From positions 23,341,501 through 23,405,500 of the forward strand of contig CM065394.1 in NCBI GenBank assembly GCA_033060915.1: DNA of 64,000 nt. Direction: 5' to 3'. The position numbers and the translations under genes were made by a program. This document shows positions 22,780 to 34,480 of this stretch, piece after piece; position 1 is the first letter of the stretch, and each line of letters begins with the position of its first letter. The DNA comes from Euryodendron excelsum. Taxonomy: Eukaryota > Streptophyta > Magnoliopsida > Ericales > Pentaphylacaceae. The notes under the pieces are model-generated. The model was given only the letters and a program-made list of their open reading frames with translations. It ran no database searches and was not told where the DNA came from.

Positions 22780-24900
22780 CAAAATTGTTTTCAAACCCGT
22801 TTTCAAAATTGCATCAAAATCCTCTTTTTCAAAAACATATTTTCAAAATCACAATCCTAGGGTGATTCTAGCCTTTCCATGGCTAGGGTTGCTTTAGGAA
22901 AGTGTTACATTAAAAGTGACCAACATGGTCCATATTTTCAACCCTTCTTGTTTTCAAAACCACTTTCTTAAAGTGGTTCTAGCCTTCTTATGGTTAGAAT
23001 CGCTTTAGGAAAGCGAGACGTTTTCATACTTTCCAAAAACTTTCTTTTCAAATCTCTTCCTAAAAAATCTCCTTTTCAACATACTTTCCTAAAACTCTCC
23101 TTTCCAAAGTTGTTTTCAAAAATTCCCTCCAAAAATCTATTTTTGAAAACTCCCTTTCTCAACTCCTTTTCAAAATCCTCTCCCCAAAATTCACTTTCTA
23201 AAAACGCTTCCTAAAAATCTTTCCAAAAACTCTCTCTAACAATCTCCTTTCAAAAATCTTTCTAAAAAACTCTCTTTTCAAAATCTTCCTTCTAAAAACT
23301 CCCCTCTAGGATTTTCATTCTAAAATCTTCGTTTCCAAAAACGCACTTTCCAAAAACTCCTCTCTAGGATTTTCTTCCAAAAACTTGTTCCTAAAAATGT
23401 ACTTTCTAAAAAACTCTTTCCTTATAGCCCAAGTCAAGCCCTAGAGCTAACCATTAGGAAACCCTAATTTTCTCTCCAAAAACATGGTTTTCAAACTTGG
23501 CCCCAAACCTAGGTTTTCAAAATTTCTTGTTTTCTGCATCCAAACTATATACATTTTCAAAACCTCTTTTCTACGTCAAAATTCTACACTTCCAAATCTA
23601 GGGTTTCTAAAACTTCCTTTTCCAAATCCTTGCCCAAATCCAATCCTCTATTTTTGGAAACGAAATTAAACACTTCTTTTTAGAAACAAAATCCAATCCT
23701 TTCCTAATCCAAATCTTTCCTAATTCAACTCCTTCCTAAACTTCTCCTTTCCTAAACCTTAAGTTTCCAAAACTTGAACATAAAAATCTTTCCTAAAATT
23801 CTAAAATTCAACCCTTTCCTAATTCTACCATCTTTTCAAATCTTAACTTTCAAATCTAAGTTTTCAAACCTTTCCTAAACTCAAACCTTTCCTAATTTCA
23901 AAATTTTCTAAAATTCAAACTCTAAAACTTTCTAAATCTTAAACTTTCCAAATTTCAAATCCTTCCAAATTTCAAAACTTTCTAAACTTAAAATTTTCTT
24001 ATTTTCAAAGCTTCCTTGTTTTCTAAACTTTCCAACTTGCAAAACTTTCTTAATTTCAAAACCTTCCTAATTTAAAATCTTTCTAAAATTCTAAACTTTT
24101 CAAATTCAAAACTCTCTCAACTTGAAGCTGTCCAAATTCTAAACCTTTCTTAATCTAAACTTTTCCTAATTCAAAACATTTCTAAATTCAACACTTTCCT
24201 ATTTCAAAATCTTTCCTAAAACAACACTTTCCTAATTCGAAAACTTTCCAAAAATAAAACTTTCCAAATTCGAAACTTTCCTAAATCGAACCTTTCCTAA
24301 ATCGGACCTTTCCTAAATCCAATCGTTTCCTAAATCTTCCAAGTCTAATATTCAAGTCAATTCTTTTTCAAAATCTTTCCAAGTCAAATCCAATTCTTCT
24401 TTTTGAAGTTCTTAAGTCTAGGTTTCTTAAAACCAAGTCTTTCAGAACCAATCTTTTCAAATCTTCCAATCAAAGTTCAATCTCTCAATCTTCCAATTCA
24501 ATTTCCAAGTCAATCTCTTTTCCAAATCAACTCTTCTATTTCTAATCGGACTCTTGTCCGAACTACGACTGACCTGATTCCTCCAAAAAGATACGTAGGC
24601 AACCCTCATGGGTGCGGTCACAACATTTTTCAAATTTCAAATTCTACAACATTTTTCAAATTTCTATTTCCACAATCTTCTTCAAATCTCTAATTCTACA
24701 ATCTTCTTCAATCTCCAATTTCATATCTATTTCAAGTTTCCAATTCCGAAAATCTATTTTCAAATCTCACTTTCCAAATTCTAAAACTTTCCAATTCCAA
24801 TTCTATCTTTTCAAATCTCTTCTAAAATCGAATCAAATTCTTCTTTTCAAATCTCTTTCTAAATCAATTCTCTTTTATTGCTCTTGCATATCATGCATCA
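22780..24900 (+). repeat. Low-complexity TTTCCTAAA/TTTCAAAA region in LTR-A
   Basis: About 2 kb is built of degenerate 15-20-nt units such as CTTTCCTAATTCAAAAC. G is nearly absent over long stretches of this strand. Equivalents lie near 41.6-43.2 kb (plus) and, complemented, 45.2-46.6, 53.1-54.8 and 58.8-60.8 kb. Confidence 0.8.
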
Positions 24901-25430
24901 CGTTAGTTTATTTTCAAACATTGTTTTTTAAAGTGGACAGGATTGAACATTAGTTAGTTAAAGATTCTCATACGTGAATCTAGGGTAGATTGACATGTAG
25001 GTACTGAAAGGGCGGGGTAGGGTGATGGCTTAGTGCGTCTTCCCTACACGTAACCAACCTCCGAACCTAGATCACTATTTTCAAAGACCAAGAGGAGTTA
25101 TTTTCAAAAAAAAAAAAGGGCTAAATGTTTTCTAAAGGTTGTCAAACAACCTGTTTTCTTAAAACCCTCTCTTGAGGTGATATTTTCAAAATCGTTTTCA
25201 AAAACCCTAAGTGTAGTCTTCGGATTATTCTTAGTTTTTAGGTGACCTAACTCACCTTAATCAAGTTAGGTGGCGACTCCAAATTGTTTTCAAAAGCCCT
25301 TTATTCAAATCTATTTTCAATTCAAACCTAGTCGCACTCATTCTTCTAGAGGGTGAGTTCTAACGAGAGAGTACAGTATTTTTCCCGCTTGTGTGAGTAT
25401 TTCTCGAGTGCGAAAAATCTGGGTGCGACA

Positions 25431-26487
25431 CGCCGGAGGTTTGAAGGTTTGGGAACCGAGCTTTTCAGAAAACATTAGTAAACCCCCAACCTCATGCTCA
25501 TGTAGCACCCTATGCATAGTTGAACCTTTGCCGGATTTAGGACACATGCATCAATTTCGAAACCAAGGAGGAAAGGGTGACTGCTTTATTTTTCTTTATA
25601 TATTCTGTTCAATTCATGCTATTGTGCTATTTATTTCTTACCATTTTATTATGAATATATCTTTTTGCATCATAACTTCTCATGCATCGGAATTCATTTC
25701 AAGACAAGAGTTCCCAAAGTAACTCAAGTCATTGCATCTTCATACATCCAATCAACCCCCAAAAAAAGGCCCAAAGACCTTCTCGCTCAAATCAAGCCAT
25801 CCCAAAACTCCTAAGGGTATCGAGAGACCCTAAGGATTCATGGCATGCATCAAAGTCATTTTACAAAGAGGGGCTCTAATCCCTCTTTGCTCATGGAGAT
25901 AGGGCTGCCAAAAAGATGAAGGGACAATTCAGATCAAGATCTCCCACCAACTTCCGCTCAAGAAGGCGAATCCGAGAACTTAAGAGCAGTTTAGGATCCC
26001 ATGATGTAAACATAGAATAGGCAGAAGTCCTAAGGAAAATTTTTCCCCTCCACATTTTGATGTTTTTTGAAAAATTCTATGTATAAAGAAAATTCATCTC
26101 AATAAAGTTGTTATTTTTGTCCAATGAATGAATGTGTGAATGAATGAATGAACAAGCTCACACAAGTACAGTATTGCATGCAGGGGCAACCCTCTATCTC
26201 CAGACATGAGCCAAAGCATCATGCTTAGTTCCCTTCAAGAGACAGGGGCACCCTTAGGCCAAGCATTGCATAAAACCTTTCTAAATCCAAAACCTAACAT
26301 ATAATCCTTTTTGTTTTGTTTTCTTTATTTTCTATTTCCCCCTCTCATCTCATCAAAAGATTAGCAATAGTTTCTAGTGAGACTACTTGCATTTTAGGTA
26401 ACCATTGCTCCTAGAAAAGGAAAAATAGGAACGCGAGTGCCCCCTGCACTTTAAATACCAGTCTTTACCTGACAACAAGTAGGGTGA
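25431..26487 (+). other. Untranslated leader of the LTR-B element, second part
   Basis: It continues the leader after the solo LTR (TSD copy CGCCG at 25431-25435). The only frames are short and without domains. The region runs to the gag start at 26488. Confidence 0.55.
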
Positions 26488-28629
26488 ATGACAAGTGAAG
26501 GCAACACGTCCAATCAACAAAACAACTTGGTAACACGAGAAGAAGTGAATGAGATGAAAGCAAAAATAGACGAGATGTTCAAGCTCGTACGACTGATAGC
26601 CTTCAAAGGACCTGCCATGAATCCGTCAACCTCGACATCCCACCCCAAAGAAATTGAAGCTATCCCGCCAAGGGTCATCCTGCGAACCGATAATGCAGGG
26701 AAGAACAAAGAACTCCCCAAAGTGGTGCACATTGAGGAAGGAGAAGAAGACAACCCTGAAACCATCTTGCTAACTGCCACATCGAAGAAAGAAAGCTCGG
26801 ACCCTCTCGATATCAAGATACAAGGCTTAGAAGAGTCCCTGCGCAGCCTATAAGGCCATGACAACTTTAGTGAGACATCTTATGATGAGCTATGCTTCTT
26901 CCCCGACCACCCAAGGCCACCCAAATTCAAGATGCCCGATTTTCAAAAGTACGATGGAAGTGGGGATCCCGTGGCTCACCTGAGACTATACGCTGGGGCA
27001 CTAAGTGGTCATGGGAACAACCCTAAACTCCTGATGCAGCTGTTTCAACGTAGCTTGACCTGGCCCGCCTTGCAATGGTTCCCCCGTTTAGACTTAAGGA
27101 AGATAACAACCTAAAATAAACTGATCATGACCTTCCGGTCCCAATCCCAACATAACAATGACCTAACCATGGATAGGTGTGCCTTGATGATGATGACCTG
27201 AGGGGAGAAGGAAAGCTTCAAGAGTTACACTCTGAGATGGAAGGGGGCAGCTGCTCAAGCTAACCCCCCACTACTGGAAAAGAGTATGTGCAACTATTTG
27301 TGAACACTTTCCAAGGTCTGTACTATGAGCGCCTGTGCCTGAGCATCAGAAAGAGTTTTTTTGAGTTGATAATGCAAGGGGAAATGATCGAGAATGGATT
27401 GAAAACTGGCAGAATCACAGACCCCTATGCTAAGACAAGTGAAGGATTCGTAAATGCAGCCAAGAAAGTAGCAACTACTCGGGGTACTAGCAAGAAAGAA
27501 GGAGAGGTATCTGCCATATTGCCAACACAACAACAACCATACTATCCTCAATATCAAGCTCGACCACCATCACCTACTCCTATCATCAACATCCCTGTTG
27601 CTAATGTTCAAGCACCTGCTCCAGGATCGGCTGCTGCTCGACCATACCTCAACCCTAACAGAAACAACCGGCAAAACTGAGAGTTTACCCGCTTGGCGTG
27701 TACCCAAACAGAAGCCTATCATGAGCTCCTCAAAGCTAAGCAAACCCTATACCCCCGTGGCCACTGCCAAGCCTGCTACCTCCAACCTTTAACCCTGCCC
27801 TTACCTGTGAATATCATTCTGGGGGACAGGGGTATGACACAGAGTTCTGCTTCTCTTTGAAGCATAAAATCCAAGACCTCATTGATAACAAGGTCATCAA
27901 TACCCAAGAGGCAAAATCGGTCCCGCTTCTAATGTCACGACGAACCCCTTACCAGACCATGCTATCAACATCATCACTGAAGGAGAGGCAGATCCGGATG
28001 GCATCATAGCTGCAGAATACTTCAAGGGCAAGTCAGACACTAAGGAAGAAAGTGACTGGGAAGAGGAACTGCCGCCATGCCCTATTTATCTTTACAATGC
28101 AAATGGAGAGCAAGATCCTCTTGACTGGCCCATGGAAGAGCCCATTGAAAACATTCCCGCTGATATTGCGTTTGTAGATGGCTAGGGGAAAGAATTCCTG
28201 CACCCCAAATATACCGAAGCCGAGGCCCACCTAAAAGAGGAGATCTTTAATTCTGAGGATATGGGCTGGGGTTTCTATAAGCTAAGACTACCAAACCCAT
28301 CATTCGAGTTTAGGGAAGGTGATTTGGATAGCTTGTTTGCCGAAATTGATAGAGAAAAAGCTAAAAAGGAGGAAATTAAGGAAAAGCCACTGCGAGTCCT
28401 GGAAGAAAGCCTGGTTGCGAAACCCCAAGAAGTTGAGCAAGAGAAAACCGTCCAACCAAAGGAAAGCCATCAAGGGTCCCAAGATGGGATACACAACCTC
28501 AATGACCTCACTGGAGAAGGGGAAGGAAAGGGAGGAATCCTCGACTGCATTATGACCGCCCATCTCTACTATTCCGCAGCCAATGCATCAATTTGTTCAG
28601 CACAACCAAGTGAAGAAGCCGGCGGATGA
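26488..28629 (+). pseudogene. Tat/Ogre-lineage gag (broken)
   Basis: The predicted product is the capsid precursor that would package element RNA in the cytoplasm. From ATG 26488 the first 121 codons include a helical segment (NEMKAKIDEMFKLV). After a TAA (26851-26853) the same frame continues into the retrotransposon gag core, MPDFQKYDGSGDPVAHLR at about 26932, then LMQLFQRSLTWPALQWF. Further stops and a one-base shift near 27285 follow, then VNTFQGLYYERL and GEMIENGLKTGRI, typical of this clade. An atypical knuckle, CEYH...YDTEFC followed by KHKIQDLID, starts at 27806. An acidic Lys/Glu-rich tail ends at 28629. Protease motifs do not follow. The breaks show that it is inactive. Confidence 0.85.
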
Positions 28630-30653
28630 AGCATGGAGGAGGCAGGTGTGGTCTCGAAGCCCACCTGAAGAAATGACTATCAAAGGGATGTTCTTTTCGT
28701 CAAATTCTATCTTTACTTTCATGTTAATCCTATTTTGTCAACACTACTTTCTACCTTTTGTTAATCAAGAGCTTGTCATGTATACAAAACCTTTGAAACG
28801 AAAGAAAAAAGAGTTTGAAGTTTGCATTTATCATCTCTGGTACTTGCCTTTTCTTAGAAATTTTCCCTCTTATTGTTATGCCTTGACTTGAAAAAGGGGA
28901 TAGTACGCGCACCCTCATCTATGGGGATCGTTTATGATCCAACGAGAGGAGACACTAAAGAAAAGAAAGAGAAAGATCACAGAAAAAAGACGGCACTTGG
29001 AGGATGCCATGGCAAAACAATTGGCAGTTAGATCCTTGAAAGGAAGAGAAGCTATCATTTCAAACTCCCCAAAAGTAGTAAACCATTTCCTTTGAACAGC
29101 CCACTCGAGCCATAAGTGATTTCATTCAAACACCTTAACCAGGAACCACCCCCCACACTGGGCTAGGTACGAGTAACGGAACTATCAAACTAACGTCTGC
29201 TTATCTCAAAGGATGACCCCAAAACTCTAAGAATGAACTTAGTAGACTAAGCAATCTTATCTGAAAGGAAGAGGGCCCTTCTTCTACTATACAGTTAAAA
29301 GAATCCCCTAGGAAAACCCCTTTTTGAGCCAAGTTGCATTCCTTCGGTAAACGCATTCTGGTGATCACCATCCATAATGGGTGAAAGTAAATTTGAAAAG
29401 AAATATGACAAGAAGGGAATGTGAGGGAAAGAAAGCTTCCTCATACATTAACAAAAGGGGGAAGCAGTGTAAAAACAAAAAAAAGAAGAAGAAACAATGA
29501 TGGGTTGCCCTGAGAAATCAACAGACTATGCAAATAGCAGTGTTGGGGCAAAAATCAAGAGAAACAATGAACCCCATAAGGGTGAAAGTTTGTTAAAAAA
29601 AAAAAAAAACAAAAAGAGAGAGAGAGAGAAAGAGACCCAAAGAGGCAAAGACCTGAAAAAGTGATCACAGGTAAACCCCAGGAAGAGTGTAACACTTTGG
29701 GCCTTTAAGACCCTTCCTTTTTGAAAACCCCATAACCTAGCCACACTACAACCTAAAGAAAAGTCCTCTCATATCGGAAAAGATTGCTTAGTCTAAACAA
29801 GTTTAGGAGAAAATGGCGACATTCGATAAAAAGGAAAAAGGGTGAACAAAACAACAAAAGCTTACTCAAGGTGGTTCTAGTTCATTATTACACCCCCGTT
29901 AAGGAGTAGAGGAATTATTTGAGCCCACATACCCTTCAGTTTTCACCCTTAACTCAGCCTGCATTACGGTCTAAAGTAAAGCCTTCTCAGATCGAGGGTG
30001 AAAACTGCCTGCTCCTTTGCTAAAGGCTATTTCGGTTGTCGCTTAGAGAGCCCACTAATTCACATATGAGATCCCCGAGAGGAAGTCGAGTGAGTGACAA
30101 AGAGTGGAGAGTCGGGTCAGGAAATGAAAACCCTAAGAATGGGGCAACTACCATCTCATCGTGGCAAGAAAAAGGTGTAACAAAGAAGGGAGTCTTCAAG
30201 GAAGGAACAAAAGTCTAAAATGATCAGCTCCCCGGGGGGGGGGGGGGGGGGCACTCGTTTAAACCTAGAAAATCGGAACATACCATCAGGCCTGTTTTCA
30301 TAAAGTTGTGTGTACCTGTGTGCTTTGCCCAAATACGTGCATCAATACACTCGCCTTTTTCACATCTACTCAAAACTTGCACATACCCACCATTTCTCAT
30401 GTGTGTCATGATTTCTGTACTCCTATGTTTATATTCCTATTTGTTATATTTCCACATGCATACATGCAAAGCAAGACTAAAAGAAAAAATAGATCATCAT
30501 CTCATGCAAAGAGACAAAAAGATAATATACTATAATGTACATATAGCCATCATACAATCATCATCCATAAGGGCCAACACACGACCTCAAAACATAAACA
30601 ATACAGTCAGTCTAACTAAACTACAACTATGCTTGTAGGTGGAAAGAGGCGCC
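28630..30653. other. Non-coding region between gag and antisense gene; no pol
   Basis: I looked for protease (DSG/DTG), reverse transcriptase (YxDD) and integrase signatures in the frames here and saw none. A diverged duplication of about 220 bp is present: CTACAACCTAAAGAAAAGTC near 29743 versus TTACGGTCTAAAGTAAAGCC near 29964. Simple tracts include a poly-A/GA stretch at 29590-29632 and 18 G at 30234-30251. It probably serves as the 3' untranslated region of both the sense gag and the converging antisense gene. Confidence 0.6.
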
Positions 30654-32529
30654 TCAAGGAGCAGGGTCATCATCCAAGTCAAAATCGCCTATATCCAGCA
30701 CGTGTAGAGAAGGTAGGTTAGAAGAAGCTTCGGCATCATAAGGGCCCTGACCAAAAGAAGAAAAAAAGAAAGGAAAGAAAACCTGGTATTAGAACACAGA
30801 GGATGCATGAAGAACATGAAAATGAATCATAAATAACATACCTAGAGGGCCTCCATCAGAGATATGCAAGCAGTCAAGGCCTCCACCTCAGCACGATACT
30901 GATCTTGTGCCTGGCAAGCTACTAGGTACTCCTCCTCGGAAACAAAGCCCTAAGCTCGACGCCACAGCTCCACCACCATATGACCAGCCATCTGCCCTCC
31001 AACCACTAGGTCCAGCTAAGTAAAGGCTCCAATAGACCTTGCCCTGAAATGAGCCTCGTAGTCCATATTAGGCGAAAGAATGAAGCGGTTGCCAGGAACC
31101 CCAATTATATAAGGGATCTCCACCTTGGCCTGATAAAATCCGAACATGTACTGGGGACGATCCATAGCAGCACGGAAGTTGGTATGAAGCTGCCGCCAAT
31201 AGTGCTCCCCTAAATATGCCTCCCATGACACAGGGCCCCAGAAAGTAACTCGTGACCGGGACAAAAGAATGATATCCCTCATACCGGCATACTGAGGAGA
31301 TCAACGATAAGGTGCCCAAGATACGTCTCAAGGTCTCAACAGCTCCAAGTTAGCCCGGAGGGCGGCAAAATCCATAAGTAAGGATCGCTGGACTACCTGT
31401 TATCTGACCCACCTCATCGCCTGTGGGAAGGCATCAGCAGTTAACACCTCCGGTCGGCAGACAGGCAAATAATCATAACTTCACCATATTAGAAATGGCC
31501 AAAAAATCGTTAAGCTCCCCCAAGCCCTGGATGTCCTCACTCTCATCCCTCGTAAAAAGCTGACAAAGGTGAAGGTGCCCCAACCCACATAGTCTAGGGC
31601 ATCCAAGTCCGCTACCAGGATCACCAAAGATAAAGGAACCGTTAACTTATTATTGTTGCAAAAGCAACTAAAGACGACGTATAGTACCAACAGGTGCCTC
31701 ATGATGACCTAATCGGCTGGAGAGGGCTCGAGGGCAAACGTTGTCTCTGCTGGGCATAAAAGTGAAGCTGAGAAGCTCGAGCCTGCAATCCCTGGCAAAC
31801 CCAAGAGAAGATGAGCCTCATCCAGAGACACGACCCATAGAGAAATTGGAACACCTTCAAAAGACACAACAGTAATCATGGCCCAGTCGATGGGAGTAGG
31901 CCCAAGCTTAAAGCCCACCAAGTGCACAGTCCCAGTCTCCCCGAACCTCCACTCCAATAGCCCAACTGCTATCTGATGATCAAGCCTATCCGTCTAAAAA
32001 GTCATAAAGGCATCAAAACCGATCTGGTGTAAAGAAGTCCTGATAGGATGTGGCCGACGCTTGCATGGCTCTCAAAGCTGAAATACTGGCCCCTTTGAAA
32101 GAACTATGGCTCGATGAGGGCATCCGACCATAGCGCAAGTACAAACTCGGGTGGTATGCCAAGTCTCGTAGCGGTGGAACCTCGGGAATCGCTAACTGGT
32201 CGTCTGTAAAAGAAGTATCCCTCCGCTTGTCTCGAACATATGCCATGCCATACCCGTCTGCGGGTCCACGGCCAAATCAATATCATCCTCAACTCTTTCG
32301 TCCGGAGCAACTAAAGGCTGCCCTATCGCAGAACTGCCACTGGAGGCTGTCCTGCTCAAAGACCGCTGGGACCCATTACCCCGAGCAGAACCATCCCTGC
32401 TGCCGCCCCGAGTTGAACCGCTCCGGCTGCCGCCTCAGGCCAAGCTGCTCCTACTGCTGCTGCTGCTCTTCTCCTCGGGCTATATTCGTGGCGCCTCCTG
32501 TCAGAACCGTCACCACCAACCTCCGACAT
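30654..32529 (-). pseudogene. Antisense plant-mobile-domain (PMD-like) gene of the Tat element
   Basis: It runs opposite to gag, next to the 3' LTR, the position known for antisense extra ORFs in Tat-lineage elements. The ATG is at 32529-32527, one base after a 3' splice site. An Arg/Ala/Ser-rich N-terminus is followed, across several frames, by PMD-like signatures: EWRFGETGTVHLVGF and EAHLLLGLPGI (about 31.95-31.80 kb), then VPLSLVILVADLDALDYVGWG (about 31.6 kb, shown here in part), and WEAYLGEHYWRQL and VPGNRFILSPNMDYEAHFRA (31.2-31.05 kb). A short coiled-coil-like tail precedes a 95-nt intron (30841-30747), and the last exon ends in the acidic DIGDFDLDDDPAP. Stops and frameshifts disable it. 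PMD proteins of plants are nuclear and linked to silencing and genome stability; the role in transposons is unknown. The family call is from memory of motifs. Confidence 0.65.
30747..30841 (-). other. Candidate 95-nt intron of the antisense PMD-like gene
   Basis: The donor is TAG|GTATGTTA and the acceptor TTCTTTTGGTCAG|GGCC. Joining is in phase and yields a 30-residue acidic C-terminus that ends at a TGA (30656-30654). The last codon before the donor is TAG where the usual donor consensus would be CAG, so a C-to-T change may have created the stop. Confidence 0.6.
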
Positions 32530-32606
32530 CCTAAAAGAATGACAACATGCAAAAATTGATCAGTCACCGAATATGTATGAAAAGTAAAAAGATAAATATG
32601 GCAACA

Positions 32607-32619
32607 AAAAAAAAAAAAG

Positions 32620-32683
<64 letters not shown>

Positions 32684-32738
32684 AAGAAAGAAAGGAAAAG
32701 GAAAAGGGGAAGGGGAAGGGGGGGGGGGGGGGGGGGGG
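32607..32738 (+). repeat. 132-nt uninterrupted polypurine tract, A-rich then G-rich
   Basis: Every base from 32607 to 32738 is A or G, grading from poly-A with sparse G to GGGGAAGGGGAAGG and a final 21-G run. On the antisense transcript it would be a long polypyrimidine tract starting about 75 nt before the 3' splice site. The 120-codon Lys/Gly frame across it is an artefact. Confidence 0.95.
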
Positions 32739-32769
32739 CTAAGGTCCCATCTATTCCTATTTCAAAAAT

Positions 32770-33600
32770 TTCAACGGTTTTTCAAGCTTTTTCCTCAAAG
32801 AGTTTGGTTTTCAAATTTCAAATGGGTTTCTCAGGCTTTCCCCTCAAAAGCTCCATTTCAAAATTTTCAACGGTTTTCCAAACTTTTTCCCTCAAAAAGT
32901 TGTTTCTAATTTCCAAATCGATTTCCCAAGCTTTCTCCTCAAAAGCCTTGTTTCCAAGTGTTTTCTCACGGGTTGCTCAGGCTCTCCCCTCAAAAGTCCT
33001 GTTTCTAAATGCTTTCTAACGGTTTTTTGGGCATTTTCCCTAAAAAAGTCCCGCTTCAAAATTTCAAAGCAGTTTCCCCGGCTTTCTCCTCAAAAGCCTT
33101 GTTTCCAAGTGTTTTCTCATGGGTTTCTCAGGCTTTCCCCTCAAAAGCCTTGTTTCTAAATGCTTTCTAAAGATTTTTCAGGCCTTTTCCCTAAAAAAGT
33201 CCCGCTTTAAAATTTCAAACCGGTTTCACGGGCTTTTGCCTTAAAAACCCTGTTTCTAAATACTTTCTAACGGTTTTTCGGGCTTTTTTCCTTAAAAAGT
33301 CTCATTTCAAAATTTTAAACCGTTTTCCTGGGCTTTCCCTCAAAAGTTCTATTTCTAAATGCTTTCTAACGGTTTTCTAAGCTTTTCCCTCAAAAAGTTT
33401 ATTTCTAATTTTCAAAGCGGTTTCCCACGCTTTCTACTTCAAAAGCCCCGCTCTGAAGATTTCTACAATTTTTCTAAAGTTGGTTTTCTCCTTCAAAAAC
33501 CCTACTCCTAAGAAGTTTATGAAATTTCAGTTTCTTCAGGCTTTCAACCTCAAAAGCCTAGTTCTCAAAGATAATTGCCTTTCCAAAAACTTTAAGGTTA
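32770..33600 (+). repeat. About 50-bp degenerate tandem array
   Basis: Units carry CTTTCCCCTCAAAAGCC, then GTTTCTAAATGCTTTCTAA and CGGTTTTTCGGGC. CTCAAAAG-type cores recur about every 50 bp (near 32845, 32936, 32985, 33085, 33137, 33341 and 33389). It lies inside the antisense gene's leader intron. Confidence 0.75.
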
Positions 33601-34480
33601 AATGTCAAATTTTTAGAGGCTCAATACTTTTTTTAAAAAAAATTCGGCAGGGTTTCGCCTTAAAAAGTCACTACCCCGTAATTCAACAAGTCACAAACAT
33701 AGTCCGAAACAATCTCAAACCTTCAACCACATCAACCAAAACAACCCCATCCTCCGAAACACACATCCTGTTCTTAAACACAATTTTTAAACCAGTTTTT
33801 CGGTCTTTCCAAATTTTTCGGTTGCATCTGTGTTTCCATAAATTCCACAAAAACTCCTGAAACATTCGAGAATGTCACCATAATGTTTCAAAAATGTTCT
33901 ATAATTTTTCAACCTTCAACAAGATCCGTTTTCTAATTTTCCTCAATTTTTATTGTTTGTAATTTTCAAAAATTCAAAAATTTAATGTTTTTCAGAAAAT
34001 TACGAAACTTCATACGGTTATTCTACAGGTTTTTCTAAGACTCCCTGCATAAAAATCACACCCAAACACATAACACCTAGGCCTGTAAGGACGATTTTGC
34101 CAACCTTGCAGGAAACCCATTTTCATAAACATGCAAAATCGCTCCAAACACACTCAAATCTTCACCAAATCGCGAAAACAATCCACCCATTATGTTCTAA
34201 ACATCCTAACACATAGATTTACACTAATCATTTGCAAAAAAATGAAAAAATACGCATCAAAATCAATAAAATCTCCAAAAAACTTACCTTTGGGTTCTCC
34301 GATGAAAAATAAGCTTTCCGACAAGAACCCGGTAACAATAACGATTTTCGGCAAACACCCGACGTCACCCATCACTCTTCTAGCAATCCTTAGTCTAAAT
34401 CCCTCGAAAACCCTTTAGAGAAAATCCTAAATCACCCTCTAAACGCAAAGCATGCACTGAGCAATGCGGACATGCTCTGT

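Larger units (their letters stand above)
20549..25430 (+). mobile_element. Solo LTR-A copy A1 (Tat/Ogre lineage), 4.88 kb
   Basis: It begins TGTAAGCACCCCATTTTTG and ends GTGCGACA. It is flanked by CGCTG and CGCCG (4 of 5 match), with LTR-B element leader sequence on both sides and no internal domain, so it is a solo LTR produced by recombination. Internally, in order, are an 80-bp tandem array, about 160-bp repeats each with a CATTTTGCCCC dyad, a palindrome-TATA promoter, a candidate splice donor, and 2 kb of TTTCCTAAA-like low-complexity sequence. The frames inside (for example 20316-20696, 20782-21180 and 24612-24953) are repeat translations. Confidence 0.9.
32531..34287 (-). other. Candidate leader intron of the antisense PMD-like gene
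   Basis: The donor is CCCAAAG|GTAAGTTTTT (GT at 34287) and the acceptor TTGTCATTCTTTTAG (ending at 32531), one base before the ATG. The 1757-nt intron contains the 132-nt polypurine tract and the roughly 50-bp tandem array. The donor neighbourhood matches that of the antisense gene in the LTR-A element (49147). Confidence 0.65.

Noticed and set aside
26514..26864. 116-codon minus-strand frame
   Set aside because: Shadow of the gag N-terminal frame; no promoter, splice context or motif.
28300..28563. Minus-strand frame opposite gag with a hydrophobic, Phe-rich product
   Set aside because: It is the antisense shadow of the Lys/Glu-rich gag tail (AAG/GAA codons read as CTT/TTC) and not a membrane protein.
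30234..30251. 18-nt poly-G run
   Set aside because: Too short and isolated to interpret; likely slippage or homopolymer sequencing error.
32547..32909. Lys/Gly-rich frame of 120 codons
   Set aside because: A direct translation of the polypurine tract and the adjoining array; it lies in a candidate intron of the antisense gene.
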